From contig CBDETN010000015.1 in assembly GCA_965242915.1 (NCBI GenBank), positions 1 to 15,766 of the forward strand: a stretch of DNA of 15,766 nt, in the 5' to 3' direction. Made by a program: the position numbers and the translations under genes. The DNA is from CAJXII01 sp965242915. GTDB lineage: Bacteria; Campylobacterota; Campylobacteria; Campylobacterales; Arcobacteraceae. The notes beneath the pieces are model-generated. The model had not been told where the DNA came from. It made no database searches and saw only the letters and a program-made list of their open reading frames with translations. Positions 6,401-13,540 of this stretch are shown here, piece by piece (the first letter of the stretch is position 1; every line of letters begins with the position of its first letter).

Positions 6401-6804
6401 ATCTTTACCCTCTATTTTTATTGTTTTATTGTTTAATTTTACTCTTTTGAGAATTAAACTTTACAAAAAGTTGTTTGTTTTTCTTGGGGTATTATAATTT
6501 TAATCTAGTACTAGAATCTACACAAGAGATACAAAGATTAACATCTTTATATCAACTATTGTTGATAATAAAATTTAGGTTTTTATAAAATATGATTGAA
6601 TTAAAATTAGATTACTCTTTTTAAAGTGGTTTTTTCAGGACTGACTATATAGTTATATTTACACTCCCATACAACCTAAAAGTATGCACTTTTTTAATTT
6701 TACCTTTCATTTAAGCTATTCTTTATAGGAAGGCTTTGGTATTTTTTATTTTACCAGACTGACACAGATTTATGAACACTCCCTACTTTAAGTGTAAATT
6801 GGCG
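6401..6804. other. Non-coding stretch between the IS3 relic and the cytochrome gene
   Basis: No supported gene lies here. The part next to 6400 is probably the 5' leader of the IS3 element; its outer tip cannot be fixed but may be near the palindrome TCTAGTACTAGA (6503-6514). A weak hairpin, TATCAAC-TATT-GTTGATA, lies at 6550-6567. The 8-mer ACACTCCC occurs twice in the same direction (6661-6668 and 6776-6783), preceded by TTATATTT and ATTTATGA, and resembles an IS terminal repeat, but no element could be traced. No clear terminator follows the cytochrome stop at 6805. Confidence 0.4.
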
Positions 6805-8559
6805 TTAGTTATAATTTATTTTTTGAATATTAGTTGACTGTGACTCTTCAACTTCTCTATGAACATTTTTTGTAGGTGCAATATGAATATCTCTTCCATA
6901 TATAAAACTTTGTTCATTTACAATAACTTTGTAAGCTTTATTGAGTTCTAGAGCTCTTTTTTTACTAGGTAAAATTAGATGTGATATATCTTGTTTCAAT
7001 ATTTTTATTTCGGCTTTTTTTAATTTCCAATTTTCTTCTAAAACTATACCTGGATTCTCTAATTGCGTTAATAAATCTTTTTTTATATTTTTTTTCCAAT
7101 CTTTTTTCCAATCTTTTTGAAAAAACTTATCTATCACTTCTTTATTATTTCTAAATTCATTTCCTGAATTATTTTGCTTTAAATATTGAACATATTCAGT
7201 ATCGCCGTTTTCTAAAACTTTATCAGGAATATTTTTAAGTCCTTTTTGAGTCCAGTGATACCAACCATTTACTAAAGTAGTATTTTCAAATTTTCTAGAA
7301 AATGAAAATGTAGAATCAGCAGTTACACCTATATTACTGTGACAGCCCATACAAGATAAAGTTTCTTCATAACTTTGTGGTCGTAAGTCACCTTTAGCAT
7401 CTTCTATAAAACCTTGATAATACCAACCTCTTTTATTATTAAGTCCAATTTCAATATTACCAGTGTATTTATCAACTCTATCAGGAAAATCGTATTTTTC
7501 TTTTATCTCTTTATCCCCTACATTTCGTAATGTAGAATAAGTTGACCAGTACATTTTTTTTGCATATCTAAGTTCTTTCATTCTTGGAGATAATTGTATC
7601 TCAGCATTATCACCTATATCTATATATCTCACAGAATGTAAAAATTCTGTACCTTTGGGATAAAGCCCTGGTGCAATTTGAGTTTTATTTATATTTAATG
7701 CTTCTCTAGCAAGTCCAACATAACTCATAGAAAAATTCTTAAATGTATTTGTTTTTATATTGTATTTAGGTGTTATCCATTGAAATACAATTTTAAATGC
7801 TATATCTAATTTTCCATTTTGATTTAGATCTACACCATATTTCTTTTCATCGATTCTTTGAATATTTATATCTTTTTGCTTGATTAAACTTTCTACAATT
7901 GATAAATTTAATTTATAAACTTCTAAATCAATTTTATTATTCATATTTTTCCAAAATTTTTTAGGTAATCTTATAAGAACATCATCTGTACTTCCATTTG
8001 TAGGCCAAAATGTCCCTAAAAAAGGATAATATGCAAATGCTCTCCATCCTGTGATATCTCCATTTTTAAATCTATCAAAACCTTCTTTATCAAAATTAAA
8101 TTCACAATCGGGAATATATCCATCCCATTTATTATTATTATTAAAATCCCAATGTTTAGGAATATTTTTTAACTTATTTTGTAAAATAATAGTATTGTTT
8201 TTATCTTTATAGTTATTTTCTCTTACATATTTTAATATTTTTTTATCTGAAATTTTTTTTACTTCTTTGGTTCTATCTTTAAATAGATTTGTCCAATGAT
8301 TTTTTAATGCAAATTCTGGGAAGTCATAAACCTCTTGTAGACTATCATCTTCTAGTGTATAGTTTGGTTCTTTATTAATTGTATGACAAGTAAAACAAGG
8401 ATTGCTAACTATATTTTCATTCTTTTCATCTATTGTTTTTGTATAGCATTGTGATGGTATATAAGCAACTTCATTATATAGATTTGTATTTTTAAAATCA
8501 ACATTATTAGCATTTAAAACTACAGCACTAAAAAGTGCTGTATAAAATAAGTTATTCAT
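6805..8559 (-). CDS. Exported diheme c-type cytochrome with EF-hand-like loops, function unknown
   Basis: The 584-residue protein starts with a short hydrophobic Sec-type signal (about residues 1-17, FYTALFSAVVLNA), so it should act in the periplasm. Two CxxCH heme-attachment motifs are seen: CFTCH at 55-59 and CMGCH at 403-407. Two EF-hand-like calcium loops, DFNNNNKWDGYI (138-149) and DLNQNGKLDIAF (244-255), have acidic or Asn residues at positions 1, 3, 5 and 9. A strongly patterned core lies between them (about 148-200: GYIPDCEFNF, GWRAFAYYPFLGTFWPTNGS, DDVLIRLP). The C-terminal part is Lys-rich, with a DWKKDWKK repeat. It follows the PhoX-like gene after 12 bases with no good ribosome binding site, so translational coupling is likely. 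I recognise the heme and calcium motifs but not a named family; an electron-transfer role is an inference. Confidence 0.85.
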   Translation of the reverse strand: MNNLFYTALFSAVVLNANNVDFKNTNLYNEVAYIPSQCYTKTIDEKNENIVSNPCFTCHTINKEPNYTLEDDSLQEVYDFPEFALKNHWTNLFKDRTKEVKKISDKKILKYVRENNYKDKNNTIILQNKLKNIPKHWDFNNNNKWDGYIPDCEFNFDKEGFDRFKNGDITGWRAFAYYPFLGTFWPTNGSTDDVLIRLPKKFWKNMNNKIDLEVYKLNLSIVESLIKQKDINIQRIDEKKYGVDLNQNGKLDIAFKIVFQWITPKYNIKTNTFKNFSMSYVGLAREALNINKTQIAPGLYPKGTEFLHSVRYIDIGDNAEIQLSPRMKELRYAKKMYWSTYSTLRNVGDKEIKEKYDFPDRVDKYTGNIEIGLNNKRGWYYQGFIEDAKGDLRPQSYEETLSCMGCHSNIGVTADSTFSFSRKFENTTLVNGWYHWTQKGLKNIPDKVLENGDTEYVQYLKQNNSGNEFRNNKEVIDKFFQKDWKKDWKKNIKKDLLTQLENPGIVLEENWKLKKAEIKILKQDISHLILPSKKRALELNKAYKVIVNEQSFIYGRDIHIAPTKNVHREVEESQSTNIQKINYN

Positions 8560-8571
8560 TATAAAAGAAGC

Positions 8572-10392
8572 TTATTTAGATATTACAGGAAGTGGTCCTA
8601 TATAGCCAGTATAGGCTCTCATCTCTCCAGCATTTCTCGCTCTACTTGGCATGTCTTCTTGTTTTGTCAATGCATCACCTTCTCCATATGGATGTTGAAG
8701 TACAGACATAATATATCCATGACCTTTGATGTTATTATAATAGTATGTTGATGTTATTTCACAACCATATGGTGTAGTTTGAATTCTTGTTAATTTATCT
8801 TTATCAATATTATAAGACCACATATAATCATTTTGATGACCAGGAACTGAATCTTCTCCTATAATCAATGTATTTGTATTATCAATATATGTTATATTAT
8901 CTGGATTTGCTAAAGATTTAACTGAACATTGATTTCCTTTAATAGATGAGTCTGCCCATCCTTCAACTAAAGATTTCATTGTAACGGGGATATAAGAAGA
9001 ATCAATTTTTTTACCATTAGTATCTAATGTTTCATAAATATTCATAGTTAAAGAATATACAGCTCCACATTTATTGTATGTTAGCTTAATGTCATTTGAT
9101 CCACCACCATCATATTTATTTGTTGATTTACCTTTTTTAGCAAAATCTTCCATTCCGTTAGAAATAGCAGATATACTTAAATATAAAGTATTTGCTTCTT
9201 TATTGAAACTAATACCTTCCATTTTTCTAAATTCTGTAGTAGCACCTTTGATTGCTGCATATCGTCTTGATTCCATTCTTGAAGCAATCTCTTCCATCCC
9301 TGGTTTGATTTTTAAACACTCATGTTTCATAGTTGTATTTATAGAAGCAAAATTAGTAGGACATTGAGTGTCATTTGCTGATACTGATTCAAAAATATCG
9401 TTAAATTTGATTTTTTCATTTAGTGATTTTTTAATACTTTCATCTGTAGAGTGACCCAGGTTTACCCAGATAAGATTTCCACTACCTGCTCCTTTATTAC
9501 TTGTTTGTTCCCATTTAGCTGCATATAATATACCTGCTGATAAATTTCTTTTTTCATCAGCAATAAACATCCATAATGCAACATTTGTACCATCATCACT
9601 TAAAAATACTGTTTTCTCATCAGGCATTACATATGCTAATTCATGGGCAAATCTACCCATGGCATAATGTTTTTCAATACTAACATCACCATTTTCATTT
9701 AAAACTTTAAATTCTGGTATCCAACCATAATCATATGGATTTAAAGCTTTTAAATCTCCACCATAATAATCAGCCATTTGATCATAATAAGGGTTAATAG
9801 AACCATTTTCTTTAACCACTTTCGCATTTGGTTCATACTCTTCACTACTTAAGTGACTATTCCAAGGTGTAACAGAACCAGCACAGGGTGTCCACAAACC
9901 ATTTATTTTAGACATATCAATATTTTTTGTATTGATTGCTTTTAAATGTCCATCTTCAGTTTTTTCTAATTCAGTTATATACATAGCAGCTGGTCTAGTT
10001 TCAAACTGAGATAGCATAAATAATTTATCGCCTATTGGTAATAAAGATGAGAAATCATTAGTATTTGAAATTCTAGGAGAGCCATCTTTTCCTATGAGTG
10101 GATTACCTTTAATATCAAAAAGTTGGCCAAATACTCCATCACCAACTTTATCACCTGACCTTAAGATTACGTTATATCCAATTTTATATTTAACATCATC
10201 AATAGTTACAGTAGACGAGACGCTTACCTTTCTTTTTTCATAATCGCTTTTAGGTACTGAAACCTCAGAAAATTCTATAAAATGTTTAACAGGTTTCATC
10301 CCACTTTTTATTGTAATTTCACTTGCTGAAGAACTGGCAGTTAGCAGAATCGCTGCTGCAATCGATGTTGTGATTGAAATTATTTTGTACAT
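8572..10392 (-). CDS. phoX: PhoX-like (DUF839) exported phosphatase
   Basis: The 606-residue protein has a Sec-type signal (residues 1-24, cleavage likely after ASSSASA-like SSSAS). It then matches the PhoX/DUF839 pattern: LWTPCAGSVTPWNSHLSSEE (C170 as the likely iron-bridging Cys), MGRFAHELA (E251), FLSDDGTNVALWMF (D266/D267), MEGISF (E392), NPDNITYI (about 496-503), IIGEDSV (E513), GCEITST (E545) and LQHPYGEG. These are the positions where PhoX enzymes hold two irons and three calciums. PhoX cleaves phosphate from organic phosphomonoesters in the periplasm. Most PhoX proteins use a twin-arginine signal; none is present here. Five further cysteines (344, 359, 442, 489, 544) could form disulfides. 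It is the first gene of a two-gene operon. PhoX function is likely, but DUF839 includes proteins of unproven activity. Confidence 0.82.
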   Translation of the reverse strand: MYKIISITTSIAAAILLTASSSASEITIKSGMKPVKHFIEFSEVSVPKSDYEKRKVSVSSTVTIDDVKYKIGYNVILRSGDKVGDGVFGQLFDIKGNPLIGKDGSPRISNTNDFSSLLPIGDKLFMLSQFETRPAAMYITELEKTEDGHLKAINTKNIDMSKINGLWTPCAGSVTPWNSHLSSEEYEPNAKVVKENGSINPYYDQMADYYGGDLKALNPYDYGWIPEFKVLNENGDVSIEKHYAMGRFAHELAYVMPDEKTVFLSDDGTNVALWMFIADEKRNLSAGILYAAKWEQTSNKGAGSGNLIWVNLGHSTDESIKKSLNEKIKFNDIFESVSANDTQCPTNFASINTTMKHECLKIKPGMEEIASRMESRRYAAIKGATTEFRKMEGISFNKEANTLYLSISAISNGMEDFAKKGKSTNKYDGGGSNDIKLTYNKCGAVYSLTMNIYETLDTNGKKIDSSYIPVTMKSLVEGWADSSIKGNQCSVKSLANPDNITYIDNTNTLIIGEDSVPGHQNDYMWSYNIDKDKLTRIQTTPYGCEITSTYYYNNIKGHGYIMSVLQHPYGEGDALTKQEDMPSRARNAGEMRAYTGYIGPLPVISK

Positions 10393-10399
10393 TAATTTA

Positions 10400-10404
10400 C
10401 TCCT
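10400..10404 (-). promoter_or_regulatory. Ribosome binding site of the PhoX-like gene
   Basis: AGGAG on the minus strand lies seven bases upstream of the ATG at 10392. It is the best ribosome binding site in the window and fixes the start. By contrast, the downstream cytochrome gene has none. Confidence 0.8.
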
Positions 10405-10455
10405 AAATTTTTATGTTTAATTAAGAACATATTAACTGTCTAAGTTTTACACCTG

Positions 10456-10461
10456 ATTATA
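10456..10461 (-). promoter_or_regulatory. -10 box of the phoX-cytochrome operon
   Basis: TATAAT on the minus strand in the context GTTATATAATCAGG gives a leader of about 57 bases before the start codon. Upstream is the near-palindrome CTGTTACAG (10467-10475), and further out three similar hexamers TTACAT, TCACAT and TTACAT (plus-strand starts 10486, 10493, 10501). Their spacing of 7-8 bp does not match a known Pho box, and no GTTTC repeat of the Campylobacter PhosR type was seen. The ISNCY-type element begins at 10552, so all regulation must lie within about 90 bp of the -10 box or come from the element. Confidence 0.5.
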
Positions 10462-10551
10462 TAACACTGTTACAGAAAATATTTTTTACATTTCACATCA
10501 TTACATTTTATAACTTAAATATAGCTCAATTCCAAATATGGTCAAGTTGAT

Positions 10552-11980
10552 TCAGCAATTCTAAGTGAAAATTTATATAGTTAAAATCTTCCAAAATAAT
10601 TACTAAATAAATTCACAAAACCCCTTTATTTATAGGCTTTTAAAAGCTTTTTAACACCTAATTTTAGCTATAATATAGCCCATAAATAGAAGTGTTTAAG
10701 CAAATGAGACAGACAAATATTTTTGATTTTTTAATAGAATCATTTACAAGTAATATATCAAATATAGAAGATACAAGAAAACAAAGAACAAATATAATTT
10801 ACAGTTTAAAAGATATTATATTATCTGCATTTAGTGTATTTTATTTTCAAAATAAATCTTGGTTAAGTTTTCAAAGGGATATTGATACTGCAAAAGGTAT
10901 CAGTAATGCACAAACTATGTTTGGAATATCTGATATACCAAGTGATAATCATATACAAAACATACTGGATAAAATAACAGCAGAAAGTTTTAAAAAAGTA
11001 TATGAAATTATAATAGAAAAATTGCAAAGTATAGGAATATTAGATAAGTTTAATTTTAAAGATGATTATATGCTTGTAGCATTAGATGGTACGCATTATC
11101 ATTCAAGTAAAAATATATCTTGTAAATGTTGTCAAACAAAAACTAATAGTGAAACAGGTGAAGTACATTACTATCATAGTGTTATAACTCCAACAATAGT
11201 ACATCCTGATATGAAAAAAGTAATACCACTGATGCAAGAATTTATATCAAATAATGATGGAGATGATAAACAAGATTGTGAAGTTAATGCTTCAAAGAGA
11301 TGGTTAAATAATTTTACAAATCCTACTAATAAAAAGTTAATAATTTTAGGTGATGATTTGTATTCAAGAGAACCTATGATTAAAAAAGTATTAGAACAAA
11401 AGCATTCATATGTATTTGTAGCTAAGCCAACTTTCATATATAATTATATTAATAAATTAGCTATTAAAAATCCAAATGGAGATACACAACATCCACCACA
11501 AGAAGTAAACTGGTGTGAGGTTATTTGTTACCAATGATAGTAGTAGAAAACTATATCATAATAGCTTTGTTACTGATATATCTTTGAATGTAAATAATGT
11601 TATAGATATAGCTACAGCAGGTAGAACTAGATGGAAAATCGAAAATGATAATAATAATACTTTAAAAACTAAAGGCTATCATTTAGACCATAACTTTGGT
11701 CATGGAAAAGAAAATTTATCTAAAACACTTTGTAGCCTTAATATATTAGCTTTCTTATTTCATACAGTACAAGAACTTGATGATGATTTATATATGGAAC
11801 TTCGTGATAATATTGGTACTAAAGAAGAGTTCTTTGTAGGTATTAATTTTTTAACAACAATATTTAATTTTAAAAGCTTTAATAAAATGTTGGAATATAT
11901 ACTTATTGCTCGCCAGACCGAAGAGAATGTAGATATGAAGGGGCATGTTGTGTAAAGTATATTTGGGTTAGAATTGCTGA
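10552..11980 (+). mobile_element. ISNCY (ISDol1-like) insertion sequence, about 1429 bp
   Basis: The ends are TCAGCAATTCTAAGTG at 10552 and, read inward from 11980, TCAGCAATTCTAACCC, a 13-bp inverted repeat. It carries one plus-strand transposase gene with a single frameshift. Its right end directly joins base 11981 of an IS481 copy that lacks its outer 14 bases, so this element either inserted into that IS481 tip or the tip was deleted later. Its left end lies about 160 bp upstream of the PhoX-like start codon, in the divergent direction. Confidence 0.72.
10692..11955 (+). pseudogene. ISNCY/ISDol1-like transposase, frameshifted
   Basis: The likely start is ATG 10704 (MRQTNIFDFL); a GTG at 10692 is also open. 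Visible family blocks are LVALDGTHYHSSKNI (first Asp) followed by a CKCCQTK cysteine motif, ITPTIVHPDMKKVIPLMQEF, DKQDCEVNASKRW and IILGDDLYSREP (second Asp). The frame breaks near 11522: GTGTGAGGTTATTTGTTACC has one T too many, and removing it gives NWCEVIVTNDS. The second frame then has AGRTRWKIENDNNN (catalytic Glu), KGYHLDHNFGHGKENLS and LNILAFLFHTV, and stops at 11955. This block order is that of ISDol1-type ISNCY transposases. The repaired protein would be about 417-420 residues. Confidence 0.78.
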
Positions 11981-13057
11981 CGTTATGGTTGCCTAGTTAC
12001 ATAAATAAGAAAGCGATAGCTTAACAATATAATTGTAAAGTCTTTACAGCAAATAAGGATTTTAAAAATGCCACAAGTCTATCACTCTAATGCCAGAACA
12101 AACCAACATGTAAGAGAAATAATACAACAATCTAATTTAACAAATGTTGAATTAGCAAATAATTATAATGTGAATGTTAAAACTATCGCCAAGCATAAAA
12201 ATAGAGATTTTTTAAATGATAAAAGTTCAAGACCAAAAAGAATCCATTATGCTCTAACACCTTTAGAAAAAGAGTTAATTAAAGTAGTCAGAACAATGAC
12301 TTGGATGGAGTTAGATGACTTAGCAGATACAATCGTTGATATTATTCCAAATGCAAATAGAAGTAATGTTTATCGTACTTTAAAAGCCTTTGATATAAAC
12401 AGAGTTCCACAAGAGCAAAAAGAAAAAGCTAAAAAGTTCAAAGAGTATGAGCCTGGTTATTTACATATAGATGTAACTTACTTACCAAAGTTTGACAAGC
12501 AAAAATATTACCTATTTGTAGCAATAGACAGGGCTACAAGGCTACTTTACTATAAAGTGTATGAGAATAAGACAGCAGCAAATGCAGTATCTTTTCTAAA
12601 AGAATGTAAAGAATTTTTTCCATTTTACTTAACACATATTTTAACAGATAATGGATTAGAGTTCACAGACAAATGGGCAAGAGGAAAAGGTTTTGTAAGT
12701 GGTAATCATAAGTTTGATGTAGAGTGTAAAGATGATGAGATAGAACATAGGCTAACAGCTCCATACACACCTCAAACTAACGCAATGGCAGAAAGAGTAA
12801 ACGGAACTATTAAAAATGCTACAATTAAAGCAGAAGAGTATGACAATATTGATGATGTTAAAAAAGATTTAAATAAATTTTTGATATACTACAACTTCAA
12901 TAGAAGACATGGTTCTTTAAAAAAAAGAATTAAAAGTTAGAACTCCATTTGATGCAGTTCAAAGTTGGTTTCAAACGAAACCTGAAATATTTAAGATTTT
13001 ACCAGATGTGTTTCAACATATTGCTTTTGAAATGGTACAACGTGGTGAAACTTGACA
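11981..13057 (+). mobile_element. Second IS481 copy, opposite orientation, left tip missing
   Basis: The sequence matches the element at 4411-5501 as a reverse complement, almost base for base. It begins at CGTTATGGTTGCC, so the outermost TGTCTAGTTTCACC of the left terminal repeat is absent and the ISNCY-type end sits there instead. The right end is complete (…GGTGAAACTTGACA, 13057). Without one terminus it should not move on its own. With the other copy it makes a ~1.08-kb inverted repeat around the phoX-cytochrome pair. Confidence 0.88.
12068..13055 (+). pseudogene. IS481-family transposase, frameshifted near the C-terminus
   Basis: The protein equals the intact copy (4413-5399) over residues 1-286 apart from A241 in place of V241 beside the catalytic Glu (AMAERVNGT). 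The triad D135, D194 and E242 is kept. At 12919-12926 there is an A8 run where the intact copy has A7; the frame then reads KKRIKS and stops at 12940. In the shifted frame the rest (ELKVRTPFDAVQSWF onward) continues to the TGA at 13053-13055. About 40 C-terminal residues are lost. It may still be made by slippage on the A-tract, or the extra A may be a sequencing error. Confidence 0.85.
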
Positions 13058-13134
13058 GATATAAACAGAGTTCCGCAAGAACAAAAAGAAAAAGCTAAAA
13101 AATTTAAAGAGTACGAACCTGGTGAAACTTGACA
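13058..13134 (+). pseudogene. Internally deleted scrap of the second IS481 subtype
   Basis: Immediately after the right end of the IS481 copy, 65 bp encode DINRVPQEQKEKAKKFKEYE using the same third-position choices as the relic at 5502-6015 (for example TTCCGCAAGAACAA), not those of the intact copies. They then jump straight to TGAAACTTGACA, the terminal bases of an IS481 end (13134). The join at CCTGGTGAAAC shares TGGT with both parents, which suggests a microhomology-mediated deletion of the rest of the element. Confidence 0.75.
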
Positions 13135-13151
13135 ATAAGGCAAAGTAATCA

Positions 13152-13510
13152 ATCAGACCTCTTAATTTTTCATTAAGCCATAATTCTACAACGGTAGGAC
13201 AAGCTTTTGATAATTATAAATATTTAAAAAAACTAAATGGGAGGACTTTGAAACTGCAAATGGTAGAACTATTGTAGAAGTTAAAGGTTATTTTACAAGT
13301 GAATATTTAAAATTGATGAAATGGGATAAAAAATGTATGTTTGCTAAATTAATAGTACAATTTAAAATTAATAAAGATGATACATTTGAAATATCTGCAA
13401 TAGGTTTTGAAGTTACAGATATGGACATGAAAGAAAAAAAGATTGATGCTAGTAAAGGTATGACTAATAATATGCTAAAAGAGATTTATAATAATCAACC
13501 TATGAGCTAA
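13152..13510 (+). pseudogene. Broken small gene, C-terminal part, family not firmly recognised
   Basis: A frame from about 13152 reads RPLNFSLSHNSTTVGQAFDN and then YKYLKK. At an A7 run (13225-13231) it shifts; with one more A it continues as TKWEDFETANGRTIVEVKGY and on to AKLIVQFKINKDDTFEISAI, ending IYNNQPMS at 13510. The pattern 'tvG.aFdny....W..f...nGr..Vev.G.......a.iqF.i.kdd.Fei.a' resembles a C-terminal domain found in small exported or lipoprotein-like bacterial proteins. The start and any signal peptide are gone; the IS481 scrap lies just upstream. The 65-residue ORF from ATG 13313 is only its tail. Confidence 0.5.
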
Positions 13511-13540
13511 AACTATAATTATTTGTATTGTTTTATACAG

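Noticed and set aside
6661..6783. An IS256-type element bounded by ACACTCCC repeats
   Set aside because: The two repeats point in the same direction and no transposase sequence lies between or near them.
8560..8571. Possible read-through fusion of the PhoX-like protein and the cytochrome
   Set aside because: The 12-bp gap keeps the two in the same frame, but there is a normal TAA stop, and the second protein has its own signal-like start. No sign of programmed read-through was seen.
9074..9367. Plus-strand frame inside the PhoX-like gene
   Set aside because: It is a shadow of a well-supported gene on the other strand, with no ribosome binding site and hydrophobic, biased composition. The frames at 1194-1502, 6057-6287, 6223-6450, 11174-11437, 14253-14507 and 15334-15519 were rejected for the same reason.
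10538..10551. GTCAAGTT just left of the ISNCY element as the missing IS481 tip
   Set aside because: Eight bases match an IS481 end (TGTCAAGTT), but the flanking bases do not, and the other copy's corresponding tip reads TGTCTAGTT. Too short to support.
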